A stretch of DNA of 64,000 nt from Enterobacter sp. RHBSTW-00175 (GTDB lineage Bacteria; Pseudomonadota; Gammaproteobacteria; Enterobacterales; Enterobacteriaceae). A program made the translations under genes and the position numbers. Of the stretch, positions 12,519 through 21,214 are shown piece after piece. The notes beneath the pieces were generated by a model, which was not told where the DNA came from, searched no databases, and was given only the letters and a program-made list of their open reading frames with translations. Where the stretch lies: contig NZ_CP055930.1 of assembly GCF_013927005.1 (NCBI RefSeq), positions 1,860,001 to 1,924,000 on the forward strand, in the 5' to 3' direction. Within the stretch, counting starts at the first letter, position 1. The number at the start of each line of letters is the position of its first letter.

Positions 12519-15134
12519 TCATTGTTGAGCCATAACCGGGTCCGATTGCTTCGCCTCTTCCCGCTCAGGTCGGCGTGGAATAAACGACACGACCCAGGAA
12601 ACCAGCGAGGTAAGTGACCGGAAAATTAATTTCACAGACGACGGGGCAAATTCTGCAAGGTGACGATAGCCACGGAACCCCAGCTTAAGAATATCCAGCA
12701 GGCTTTCCAGAGGTTTATCTTCCGGGAAGCTGTCCTGCCAGAGAGCCCACGTATCCGCGCGGGCAAACGTACACTGCACAAAATCAATGTGTTGCTTTTT
12801 AGTCAGCGGCATCAGCTGCAAACCCACTTCATTGCCTAACACACGCACAACCTGCGTCGGGAAGACGTACTCCTGCTGGCCGCGTTTAAGCAGTAGGTTG
12901 ACCTTCTGCCCTTCCAGCACTTTCGCCTGGCCGTTGATCTTGATACCCAGACCACCGTCAGAGAAGTCATGCACGGTACAGGAGAAGAGATGACCATCTT
13001 CACGGGCAATTGCCGCAGGCATACTGATTTCAACGCGATGCGCGCGGCGCACCTGTTTACTCTCTACCGAAACCGCCACCGCGCCGCCAAGAATAATCAG
13101 GTTGTAGAACACCCACGCCATACTCACGATCACGGTCAGCACTTCGTTTTCGGGGCCGTAGAAGTAGCGCCAGATACCGGCGATAACACCCACAATATTC
13201 AGCAGCACCAGGAAGATATACGGACGGGAGATCACCCAGTCGACATACTCTTCTTCCACCAGGCCGCCCTTCGCGGTGACGTTAAACTTGCCTTTATGCG
13301 GATTAATCAGCGCCACCATCGTTGGCGGGGCGATATACCAGGCGAGCACCGTTTCGTAGATTTCACTCCAGAATGAATGGCGGTATTTACCCTGAATCTT
13401 CGAGTTCGTCAGGCTCGCGTGGATCATGTGCGGCAGAACAAACAGCGCAATCATCAGCGCTGGCGCGTAGATGATGTAAGCGTGAAGCAGCAGGAACGCC
13501 AGCGGCGCGGTCAGGAAGATAAGCCGCGGAATACCGGACAAGAAGTGGAACATAGCGTTGACGTAGCACAGACGCTGCGCCAGTTTTAACCCTTTGCCCA
13601 CCAGCGGGTTATCAAGGCGGAAGATCTGCACCATGCCGCGCGCCCAGCGAATACGCTGGCCGATATGGGCTGATAGCGACTCCGTCGCCAGGCCTGCCGC
13701 CTGCGGAATACGCATGTAGGCAGACGTATAGCCACGACGGTGTAAACGCAGCGAGGTATGGGCATCTTCGGTGACTGTTTCTACGGCAATGCCGCCAATC
13801 TCATCCAGCGGTTTACGACGGATAACCGCACAGGAGCCGCAGAAGAAGGTGGCATCCCACATATCGTTGCCATCCTGCACCAGCCCATAGAACAGCGTAC
13901 CTTCGTTTGGGGTTTTACGAAAACGCCCGAGGTTACGTTCAAACGGGTCCGGCGAGAAGAAGTGGTGCGGTGTCTGCATCATCGCCAGCTGCTTCTCTTT
14001 CAGGAACCAGCCCATCGTCATTTGCAGGAACGAGCGGGTCGGTACGTGGTCGCAGTCAAAGATGGAGACAAACTCCCCTTTGGCGTATTTCAGCGCATTA
14101 TTGATGTTCCCGGCTTTCGCATGTTCGTGGGTAGTTCGCGCGATATACTCCACGCCCACTTCCTCGGCGAACTGGCGGAACTCCGCGCGGCCACCGTCAT
14201 CCAGGATCCAGATTTTGAGTTTATCTTTTGGCCAGTCGATACCTAACGCCGCATAAATGGTGTTTTTTACCACCGTCAGGTCTTCGTTGTAGGTTGGCAC
14301 AAACAGGTCAACAGACGGCCATTGCGTGGTGTCTTTTGGCAACGGAACAGGCTGGCGATTGAGCGGCCAGATAACCTGGAAGTAACCCAGAACCAGCACA
14401 ATCCATGCATAGGTTTCCGCAAACAGCAGAATCAAACCGCACACCAGGCTGACCGGATCATCCCAGTTCAGCGTTGAGGTATAACGCCACCAGATATAAC
14501 GGCAGGAGACGGTCAGTGACAGCACAATCAGCATCAGGGCCGAGAAACGCCCAGGAATACGCCGGACCAGCAGCGCCACGCCCCACAGCAGGATCAGGAA
14601 GGTAAACTGCGCCAGCGGGTTAAAGGGCTGCGTGATACAGACCACAGCAAGAATGAGCGAGAAGACGACAATTACGCCGAGGATAAAACGCCTCAAGCCC
14701 GGGTGCAGATGCCCAAGTTCTTTGTGGTTATCCAGATGGCTGGTTTTGTGACTCACACTATCGGGCAGTCTGTTCAGCCATTGATGGTAGCGTTCACGTA
14801 AATTCGCCACCCGGTCGAAGCTGCGCCAGCGCGGAGCTTTATGTTCCTGTCGGGGCATGGTGGCCACCAGCCAGACAGCCTGGATAAGATAACGGGCCGG
14901 ATCCAGCGGCCGCGGCCGGTCGGGATTAATGTGCGGGTAAAGCTCGCTGTGGCGCGCACGAATACGCTGCCAGCGCGGGTGTTCAAGCGGTATAAACATC
15001 CATGCCAGGATCATCCAGAAACAGCCAAGCGCAGCGCTTAACACCGATGCGCCGTGTCGACGGTAATGTCGGTAGCGTTCGCTTAAGCGCGCGCTGACCG
15101 GTGGGATGAGTAACCAGGTGGACACACGACTCAT
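12519..15134 (-). CDS. bcsA: Cellulose synthase catalytic subunit BcsA (cluster I)
   Basis: 871 residues from the ATG (MSRVSTWLL) whose first bases overlap the bcsQ stop as ATGA and which has AGGAG upstream; an upstream in-frame codon would add 16 residues. GT2 processive synthase in the inner membrane that polymerises UDP-glucose. Motifs: DDG (312-314), DCD (360-362), TED (455-457) and QRIRW (493-497). The C-terminal PilZ domain has RRAHR and DFSDGGLG, the c-di-GMP binding pair. The N-terminal extension of roughly 150 residues is the enterobacterial type associated with BcsRQ. Confidence 0.97.
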   Translation of the reverse strand: MSRVSTWLLIPPVSARLSERYRHYRRHGASVLSAALGCFWMILAWMFIPLEHPRWQRIRARHSELYPHINPDRPRPLDPARYLIQAVWLVATMPRQEHKAPRWRSFDRVANLRERYHQWLNRLPDSVSHKTSHLDNHKELGHLHPGLRRFILGVIVVFSLILAVVCITQPFNPLAQFTFLILLWGVALLVRRIPGRFSALMLIVLSLTVSCRYIWWRYTSTLNWDDPVSLVCGLILLFAETYAWIVLVLGYFQVIWPLNRQPVPLPKDTTQWPSVDLFVPTYNEDLTVVKNTIYAALGIDWPKDKLKIWILDDGGRAEFRQFAEEVGVEYIARTTHEHAKAGNINNALKYAKGEFVSIFDCDHVPTRSFLQMTMGWFLKEKQLAMMQTPHHFFSPDPFERNLGRFRKTPNEGTLFYGLVQDGNDMWDATFFCGSCAVIRRKPLDEIGGIAVETVTEDAHTSLRLHRRGYTSAYMRIPQAAGLATESLSAHIGQRIRWARGMVQIFRLDNPLVGKGLKLAQRLCYVNAMFHFLSGIPRLIFLTAPLAFLLLHAYIIYAPALMIALFVLPHMIHASLTNSKIQGKYRHSFWSEIYETVLAWYIAPPTMVALINPHKGKFNVTAKGGLVEEEYVDWVISRPYIFLVLLNIVGVIAGIWRYFYGPENEVLTVIVSMAWVFYNLIILGGAVAVSVESKQVRRAHRVEISMPAAIAREDGHLFSCTVHDFSDGGLGIKINGQAKVLEGQKVNLLLKRGQQEYVFPTQVVRVLGNEVGLQLMPLTKKQHIDFVQCTFARADTWALWQDSFPEDKPLESLLDILKLGFRGYRHLAEFAPSSVKLIFRSLTSLVSWVVSFIPRRPEREEAKQSDPVMAQQ

Positions 15135-15886
15135 ACAGCACTCCTGGCAGACTCTGGACGACGAGTGAAGTGCAACAGACACCAGTTCGCCAGTGTAAGG
15201 ATCTCTTCTGCCGCCAGTGAATCACCACGGTATTCACCGAGTGGCTGTTTGGAGGCGAGACATTCCGCCATCCCCTCGTCACGATGAATCACCATAGGTA
15301 ACAGGCGGCGCTGAGTTTGCAGCCAAATCTGGTAAAGATCGTCCTGAATCTGGCTGCTGATGCGTAAATCGTTAATCAGAATATGGGCGTCTGCGGGCAA
15401 CGCTTGCTGATGCAGGCGGATATGACAGTTTGCGTCCACATTCACAATCGACAGAATGTGATCACAGTGGGTAATGAGCTGGCGCGTCAGCGGCGCAAAA
15501 CCGTGCGGCAGATCCAGCAATATCCAGTCGTAATGGCTCTGTTCCTTCAGGCGCTCCAGCGCGTAGGTGAATTGCTCCAGGGTTTGCTGGCTTGAGGAAT
15601 AGTTCTCACGTTCTTTTGCAGTCAGATGCCCAAAGGGGAGCAGATCGAGCTGGGAGGTGTAGCGCAGTCCTGCATCCTGCCAGTCTTTACCGTCAAGCAG
15701 CGCGCGCGCCCAGCCATCGTGGTGATCAAAATCAACGTTGAAAGACATGCGCAGCAAATTATCGGGGCAGGCATCAATAACCAGCACCGATTCACCTAAT
15801 AACTGTAATGACCACGCCAGCGCTGCTGTAATGGATGTCGTACCGACACCACCGCGGACGCCCTGTAATCCTAGTATGGCCATCAA
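15131..15886 (-). CDS. bcsQ: MinD/ParA-like BcsQ (cluster I)
   Basis: 251 residues. A SIMIBI-class NTPase that, with BcsR, binds the synthase and positions it at the pole in E. coli. The P-loop reads GVRGGVGTTS (9-18): as in E. coli BcsQ, Arg and Thr stand where the usual MinD signature lysine and P-loop lysine are. The early codon that is a stop in E. coli K-12 laboratory strains is a sense codon (Leu) here, so the gene is intact and cellulose production from this operon is plausible. It overlaps bcsA by 4 bp and follows bcsR by 8 bp. Confidence 0.95.
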   Translation of the reverse strand: MMAILGLQGVRGGVGTTSITAALAWSLQLLGESVLVIDACPDNLLRMSFNVDFDHHDGWARALLDGKDWQDAGLRYTSQLDLLPFGHLTAKERENYSSSQQTLEQFTYALERLKEQSHYDWILLDLPHGFAPLTRQLITHCDHILSIVNVDANCHIRLHQQALPADAHILINDLRISSQIQDDLYQIWLQTQRRLLPMVIHRDEGMAECLASKQPLGEYRGDSLAAEEILTLANWCLLHFTRRPESARSAV

Positions 15887-15894
15887 TGGCTCCC

Positions 15895-16083
15895 TTATTG
15901 TTGTTGGGCAAATTCAGCCAATAAAGGCCAGCGTTTAATAGCCGCTGCCAACTGTTCCCGCTGGGAAATATCGGTGTAATCAATTTCAGGCAATGAAAAC
16001 GCCTGAGTCAGAGCCAGAAAATCGTTTTGGAATGTGTACCCCAGACTCGAGTCGACGGGTGTTCCGGGTTCGTTATTATGCAT
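15895..16083 (-). CDS. bcsR: Cellulose biosynthesis protein BcsR
   Basis: 62 residues, the size of E. coli YhjR/BcsR. No signal peptide or membrane segment. It binds BcsQ and stabilises the BcsRQ module on the synthase. The C-terminal half (ISQREQLAAAIKRWPLLAEF) is the conserved part. It is the first gene of the bcsRQABZC operon, 8 bp before bcsQ, and is divergent from bcsE. Confidence 0.92.
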   Translation of the reverse strand: MHNNEPGTPVDSSLGYTFQNDFLALTQAFSLPEIDYTDISQREQLAAAIKRWPLLAEFAQQQ

Positions 16084-16255
16084 TTTTATCTCATCCCATT
16101 GAGTAAAATCTTACGATCAGATGTAGCGAGGCGTCCTGCCAGGAATTTTCGTTTACATGCTAAATCTGATGTTCTTTAATTTCAATGTTAGGTTTATTTC
16201 TACGCTTTCGCTAGTAAACTGAGATACAGATAAATTAGATGAAAAGAGGGACACC
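16084..16255. promoter_or_regulatory. Divergent bcsR / bcsE control region
   Basis: 172 bp of fairly AT-rich DNA between two divergent operons. It must hold the promoters for bcsRQABZC (leftward) and bcsEFG (rightward). I see no near-consensus sigma-70 promoter and no operator I can name. Confidence 0.6.
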
Positions 16256-17818
16256 GTGGACTCCATATTTTCTATTGGCATCCAGTCATTATGGGACGAA
16301 TTGCGCCACATGCCAGTCGGAGGAGTGTGGTGGATTAATACTGACCGCAATGAGGATGCTGTAAGTCTGGTTAATCAAACCATCGCCACGCAGACGAAGG
16401 ATGCGCGCGTCGCCGTCATCACCATGGGTGAAGAACCGAAGAAAATCATCAGGCTTGAGGATGACCGCGGGCCACAAACGGTTCAATTATTTTCCATGTC
16501 AACCGAGGCAGATAGTCTATACTTTTTGCCCCGCGACATTCAGTGCACTCTTGATCCCGATCACTATTTAGTGATTCTTAAATGCTCAAATAATGCCCTG
16601 CAAAATATACCGACTGAGAAACTTCTGCACTGGCTTGAAAAAATCAACAGATGGGCGAAAAATCAAAACTGCACGGTATTGGTCGTAAACCCTGGCAGTA
16701 ATAATGACAAGCTATTCTCGCTTTTAATGGGGGAATATCGTTCTCTTTTCGGTCTTGCAAGTATCCGTGACCAGACCGACAGTTTTCTTTACGATATTGC
16801 TTTCTGGTGTAATGAAAAAGGCGTGAGTGCGCGACAACAACTTGCACTCAAACTTATCGAAGGCAATTGGCATGTCGCGCAACAAGAAGAAACCGTAGTG
16901 CAACCGCGCAGCGATGAAAAACGCATTCTCAGCCAGATTACGGTATTAGAAGGTGCGCCGGCCCTTTCTGAAAATTGGTCGCTGTTTGAAACAAACGAAG
17001 CGCTATTTAATGAAGCCCGTACCACTCAGGCCGCCACTATTGTTTTTTCCTTGATGCAAAATAACCAAATCGAAACGCTGGCGAGACAGATTCATATCTT
17101 ACGCCGCCAGCGCGGCAGCGCGTTAAAAATCGTGGTACGTGAAAATAATACCAGCCTGCGCGCAACGGACGAACGCTTGCTGCTGGGCTGTGGTGCGAAC
17201 ATGGTCGTTCCCTGGAATGCCCCGCTTTCACGCTGCCTGACGCTGATTGAAAGCATTCAGGGCCAGCAGTTTAACCGCCGCGTGCCGGAAGATATCTCCA
17301 CGCTGTTGTCCATGACTCAGCCGATGAAACTGCGCGGCTATCAAAAATGGGACACGTTCTGTGATGCCGTCAGTAACATGATGAACAACACGCTGCTTCC
17401 GGCAGACGGAAAAGGGGTGATGGTTGCCCTGCGTCCTGTGCCGGGTATCCGCGTTGAGCAGGCGCTCACGCTGTGCCGCCCGAACCGTTCGGGGGATATC
17501 ATGACGATTGGCGACAACCGCCTGGTGCTGTTTTTATCCTTCTGCCGGGTGAACGATCTCGACACCGCCCTGAACCATATTTTCCCGTTGCCAACAGGGG
17601 ATATCTTCTCTAATCGCATGGTCTGGTTCGAAGACAGCCTGATCAGCGCCGAGCTGGTGCAAATGCGAACCCTCGCACCTGAGCAGTGGGTAAAACCGTT
17701 GCCGATGACTGCCGACACCAAACCCATTCTCAATGCTAAACATGACGGGCATGTATGGCGTCGGGTTCCTGAACCACTTCGCTTGTTATCCGGGAATGAG
17801 GAGAACGCATCATCATGA
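16256..17818 (+). CDS. bcsE: c-di-GMP-binding regulator BcsE
   Basis: 520 residues from a GTG start. BcsE is a cytosolic c-di-GMP receptor that boosts synthesis and, through BcsF, joins the membrane complex. The family has a degenerate receiver / NTPase-like N-terminal half and a C-terminal degenerate GGDEF (GIL) domain. The I-site-type RxGD is present as RSGD (411-414) inside [12 protein letters not shown]. It overlaps bcsF by 4 bp and heads bcsEFG. Confidence 0.95.
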   Translation: MDSIFSIGIQSLWDELRHMPVGGVWWINTDRNEDAVSLVNQTIATQTKDARVAVITMGEEPKKIIRLEDDRGPQTVQLFSMSTEADSLYFLPRDIQCTLDPDHYLVILKCSNNALQNIPTEKLLHWLEKINRWAKNQNCTVLVVNPGSNNDKLFSLLMGEYRSLFGLASIRDQTDSFLYDIAFWCNEKGVSARQQLALKLIEGNWHVAQQEETVVQPRSDEKRILSQITVLEGAPALSENWSLFETNEALFNEARTTQAATIVFSLMQNNQIETLARQIHILRRQRGSALKIVVRENNTSLRATDERLLLGCGANMVVPWNAPLSRCLTLIESIQGQQFNRRVPEDISTLLSMTQPMKLRGYQKWDTFCDAVSNMMNNTLLPADGKGVMVALRPVPGIRVEQALTLCRPNRSGDIMTIGDNRLVLFLSFCRVNDLDTALNHIFPLPTGDIFSNRMVWFEDSLISAELVQMRTLAPEQWVKPLPMTADTKPILNAKHDGHVWRRVPEPLRLLSGNEENASS

Positions 17819-18009
17819 ATATCAGTGATATTATTCAACTGGTCGTACTCTGTGCGCTCATTTTTTTCCCGCTCGGCTACTATGCACGCCATTCGATGGG
17901 CCGTATTCGTAATACCGCCAGGGCGCTGTTTGTAAAACCTCGCTACGTTAAACCAGCCGGAACACTGACACGGGCTCCGCACGTCAAGGCAAACCGAAAA
18001 CATGACTAA
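17815..18009 (+). CDS. bcsF: Small membrane protein BcsF
   Basis: 64 residues with one N-terminal transmembrane helix (about 5-22, [18 protein letters not shown]) and a basic cytosolic tail. It recruits BcsE to the membrane and works with BcsG in E. coli. Start overlaps the bcsE stop by 4 bp; stop overlaps bcsG by 8 bp, so the three genes are translationally coupled. Confidence 0.93.
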   Translation: MNISDIIQLVVLCALIFFPLGYYARHSMGRIRNTARALFVKPRYVKPAGTLTRAPHVKANRKHD

Positions 18010-19681
18010 CTCTACCTATACCCATTCGGCGCCATCGCCGCTCTGGCAATACTGGCGCGGCCTTTCCGGCTGGAACTTCTATTTCCTGGTGAAGTTTGGT
18101 CTGCTATGGGCAGGCTACCTGAATTTCCACCCCCTGCTTAACCTGGTGTTTATGGCCTTCCTGTTGATGCCAATCCCCAGCATCAGGCTGCATCGTTTGC
18201 GCCACTGGATTGCCATTCCGGTGGGCTTTGCTCTGTTCTGGCATGACACCTGGCTACCCGGCCCGGACAGCATTATGAGCCAGGGCTCGCAGGTCGCAGG
18301 CTTTAGCTCTGACTACATTCTCGATCTGACCGAGCGGTTTGTTAACTGGCAAATGATTGGGGCAGTATTTGTACTGCTGGTTGCCTGGCTGTTCTTGTCG
18401 CAGTGGGTGCGTGTAACGGTGTTTGTTGTGGCCATCCTGATATGGCTTAACGTACTGACCCTGGCGGGGCCTGGCTTCTCTTTATGGCCTGCTGGCCAGC
18501 CGACAACCACGGTCACTACCACGGGTGGAGCCGCTGCCGCAACAGTGGCAACTGCAGGAGATAACCCGGTCGTTGGGGATATTCCAACACAGACGTCACC
18601 ACCAACATCCACTAACCTGAATGCCTGGCTTTCAAGCTTCTATACCGCAGAAGACAAGCGCCAGACCAAATTCCCGGATGCGTTACCTGCTGACGCTCAG
18701 CCGTTCGAGCTGCTGGTGATTAACATCTGTTCCCTGTCATGGGCCGATGTGGATGCCGCTGGTTTGAGCTCCCATCCGCTGTGGTCGCACTTCGATATTC
18801 AGTTTAAAGATTTCAACTCGGCTACCTCTTACAGCGGCCCGGCGGCGATTCGTCTGTTGCGCGCAAGCTGTGGTCAGCCATCGCATAAAAATCTTTATCA
18901 ACCCGCGGGGAATCAGTGTTATCTGTTTGATAATCTGGCGAAACTGGGCTTTACGCAGCACCTGATGCTGGGCCATAACGGCCAGTTCGGCAACTTCCTG
19001 AAAGAAGTGCGTGAAGAAGGCGGAATGCAAGCGCCGCTGATGGATCAGACCGGCCTGCCGGTATCACTGCTGGGCTTTGACGGTTCACCGGTTTATGACG
19101 ATACCGCCGTTCTCCAGCGCTGGCTGCAAACCATTGAGAAAGATGCTAACCCGCGCAGTGCCACGTTCTATAACACCCTGCCGCTGCATGACGGTAACCA
19201 CTTCCCGGGCGTCAGCAAAACGGCTGATTACAAAGTGCGTGCGCAGAAAATGTTTGATGATCTGGATGCGTTCTTTACCGAGCTGGAAAAATCTGGCCGC
19301 AAGGTGATGGTCGTGGTTGTGCCGGAACACGGTGGTGCGCTGAAGGGTGACAGAATGCAGGTGTCTGGCCTGCGTGATATCCCAAGCCCGTCCATTACCA
19401 ACGTACCTGCCGGGATTAAATTCTTCGGTATGAAGGCTCCACACCAGGGCGCGCCAATTGAGATCACACAGCCAAGCAGCTATCTGGCGATTTCTGAGCT
19501 GGTGGCACGTGCGGTAGACGGTAAGCTGTTTGTGGAAGATAGCGTGAACTGGAATCAGCTTACCAGCGGCCTGCCGCAGACTGCTGAGGTATCGGAAAAT
19601 GCCAACGCTGTTGTTATCCAGTACCAGAACAAACCGTATGTTCGTCTGAACGGCGGCGACTGGGTTCCGTATCCGCAGTAA
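18002..19681 (+). CDS. bcsG: Cellulose phosphoethanolamine transferase BcsG
   Basis: 559 residues. N-terminal transmembrane helices (within about 20-155), a Thr/Ala/Pro-rich linker (165-205), then a periplasmic alkaline-phosphatase-superfamily domain. It transfers phosphoethanolamine from phospholipid to cellulose. Key residues coincide with E. coli numbering: Cys243 (NICSLSW), nucleophile Ser278 (SATSYSGP), His396 (LHDGNH), Glu442-His443 (PEHGG). Its presence predicts that cluster I makes pEtN-cellulose. It is the last gene of bcsEFG. Confidence 0.96.
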   Translation: MTNSTYTHSAPSPLWQYWRGLSGWNFYFLVKFGLLWAGYLNFHPLLNLVFMAFLLMPIPSIRLHRLRHWIAIPVGFALFWHDTWLPGPDSIMSQGSQVAGFSSDYILDLTERFVNWQMIGAVFVLLVAWLFLSQWVRVTVFVVAILIWLNVLTLAGPGFSLWPAGQPTTTVTTTGGAAAATVATAGDNPVVGDIPTQTSPPTSTNLNAWLSSFYTAEDKRQTKFPDALPADAQPFELLVINICSLSWADVDAAGLSSHPLWSHFDIQFKDFNSATSYSGPAAIRLLRASCGQPSHKNLYQPAGNQCYLFDNLAKLGFTQHLMLGHNGQFGNFLKEVREEGGMQAPLMDQTGLPVSLLGFDGSPVYDDTAVLQRWLQTIEKDANPRSATFYNTLPLHDGNHFPGVSKTADYKVRAQKMFDDLDAFFTELEKSGRKVMVVVVPEHGGALKGDRMQVSGLRDIPSPSITNVPAGIKFFGMKAPHQGAPIEITQPSSYLAISELVARAVDGKLFVEDSVNWNQLTSGLPQTAEVSENANAVVIQYQNKPYVRLNGGDWVPYPQ

Positions 19682-19689
19682 TCAAGACT

Positions 19690-19712
19690 CCCTCTCCCCA
19701 AAAAGGAGAGGG
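19690..19712. terminator. Hairpin between convergent bcsG and second bcsZ
   Basis: CCCTCTCC, a 7-base loop, GGAGAGGG in the 50-bp gap between two converging operons. The loop is A-rich on the plus strand; no uridine tract follows either way. Probably a shared, possibly bidirectional, transcript end. Confidence 0.45.
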
Positions 19713-19731
19713 AACTCGTCCGGCCCCAACG

Positions 19732-20730
19732 TTATTGCCCTGCGAGCCATACCAGCATTTTCAGGCTCGCGGAGTAATAATCATCTTTGGCAGTGATTTC
19801 CGGTTCACCAGGCGCCTGCCCCATCGTTAAATCACGCACGGCCAGCAACCCCCCTTCCATCATGTACGGCGCGTACTCATTGGTAGTGACATTCACCCAC
19901 GCCGGGGTTTGCTCGCGGCTGAACTGAGCAAACCAGCTGCGCCACGGCGTCAGCAACGAACTTTGTTTATCCGTCCAGGCGACGTAAAGCGGGATACGAA
20001 TCGCGTCATAGCTCATCCGCGGAGCCCAGGCTTTAGCCGGGACCAGCTTGCCGCCCGCTTCCAGAGACTCCCAGTCTGTTGGCAGATTCGCTTTACCCGA
20101 TCCCATTTTCCCGAGCAGTCGCTGTCCGTCCTGAATCAGCTCCCGCCAGACCTGTAAATGACTGCGATCGGCAAACGCCTGCCAGGCAGGGAACACAAAG
20201 TAAGAAGGATTAAGCACCACTTCACTGTTCAGGTTAAATCCCTGCACGCCAGGCAGCATCACCCGGTATCCCGCATAGCGGATCACATTGTGCGCAATCA
20301 GCGCTTTAGTGATGCTGTCCGATGCTGTGCTGTAGCGCTTGTCATGCCAGCGGGTGTCAGCTTTCAGCAGCGCCCATGCAATCAGGACATCGCCATCAGA
20401 TGCATTGTTTTTGTCGGCGACCGGGTTGGCTTCCACCGGGTTATATCGCCAGTAAAACAGCCCATTGTCTTTGTTTTTCAGCGTGCTGTCTGTCCACTGC
20501 CAGAGCTTGTCGAAGGTGGCTTTATCGTCGTTTGCCACGGCCATCAGCATGGCAAAGCCCTGCCCTTCCGTATGAGAAACATTGCCATTACCGGTATCAA
20601 CTATCCGGCCATCCGGCATAAAGAAACGCGCCTTATATTGCTCCCAGGCCTGACCGGCATGGGAGAAAGGCGAAACCAACAAACTCATCATGACCACCAA
20701 CGCGGCACATGCGGGCTTTCGCATAATCAT
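19732..20730 (-). CDS. bcsZ: Periplasmic endo-1,4-beta-glucanase, GH8 (cluster II)
   Basis: 332 residues, a diverged paralogue of the bcsZ at 9.0-10.1 kb. Signal peptide with cleavage near SHA-GQA. GH8 catalytic acid Glu55 (SHTEGQGF) and Asp242 (MSYDAIR) are present, with the conserved NASDGD (109-114). It is the last gene of cluster II, one base after the bcsD stop, whereas in cluster I the cellulase precedes bcsC. Expected to edit the glucan made by the second synthase. Confidence 0.93.
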   Translation of the reverse strand: MIMRKPACAALVVMMSLLVSPFSHAGQAWEQYKARFFMPDGRIVDTGNGNVSHTEGQGFAMLMAVANDDKATFDKLWQWTDSTLKNKDNGLFYWRYNPVEANPVADKNNASDGDVLIAWALLKADTRWHDKRYSTASDSITKALIAHNVIRYAGYRVMLPGVQGFNLNSEVVLNPSYFVFPAWQAFADRSHLQVWRELIQDGQRLLGKMGSGKANLPTDWESLEAGGKLVPAKAWAPRMSYDAIRIPLYVAWTDKQSSLLTPWRSWFAQFSREQTPAWVNVTTNEYAPYMMEGGLLAVRDLTMGQAPGEPEITAKDDYYSASLKMLVWLAGQ

Positions 20731-20731
20731 C

Positions 20732-21214
20732 TCATTGTGGATTGTGATAGCGGAACTGAACGTCCGAAATGGAAAAGAGACGATCGCGACTCACCGTCAC
20801 GTGCGCTTTTCCGCCCTGCCCCTGCATCCAGTGGGCATATAATCCCTCCAGTATTGCACAGAAGGCATGACACCAGCGGTTTTGCTGCTCTGCAACACGG
20901 CTCACCGGTAGCCCCTGATGACGAAGCGTCAGATCGGTGTCGCGGGTGGTGATATCCACACATCCCCAGCCAAAACGGGCCAGTTGCCTGTTGATATTCG
21001 CCTCCAGCTCACCCACGGTTTCCGAGGGCTGGAGCGGGAACTGCTCCGCCAGCGCGTGCCCCATCTGGCGCAGGAACGGCTGGCTTTCATGTTCGCCGAC
21101 GTTACTCACCATTCCTTCGACCATTAAGGCCAGCAAATCAAACCAGCCTTCTGGCGTTTGCTGCCCACGAAACCAGCTCATCAGCGCAGGATTGTCCATA
21201 TTCTGTGTCATCAC
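20732..21214 (-). CDS. bcsD: Cellulose synthase subunit D
   Basis: 160 residues, no signal peptide or membrane segment. Resembles the BcsD/AxcesD family, which in Komagataeibacter forms a periplasmic cylindrical octamer that aligns glucan chains into crystalline ribbons. The stretch RFGWGCVDI and the Trp/Cys-containing NRWCHAFCAILEGLYAHW segment are the recognisable core. No counterpart exists in cluster I. Its ATG overlaps the upstream bcsC stop by 4 bp. Confidence 0.85.
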   Translation of the reverse strand: MMTQNMDNPALMSWFRGQQTPEGWFDLLALMVEGMVSNVGEHESQPFLRQMGHALAEQFPLQPSETVGELEANINRQLARFGWGCVDITTRDTDLTLRHQGLPVSRVAEQQNRWCHAFCAILEGLYAHWMQGQGGKAHVTVSRDRLFSISDVQFRYHNPQ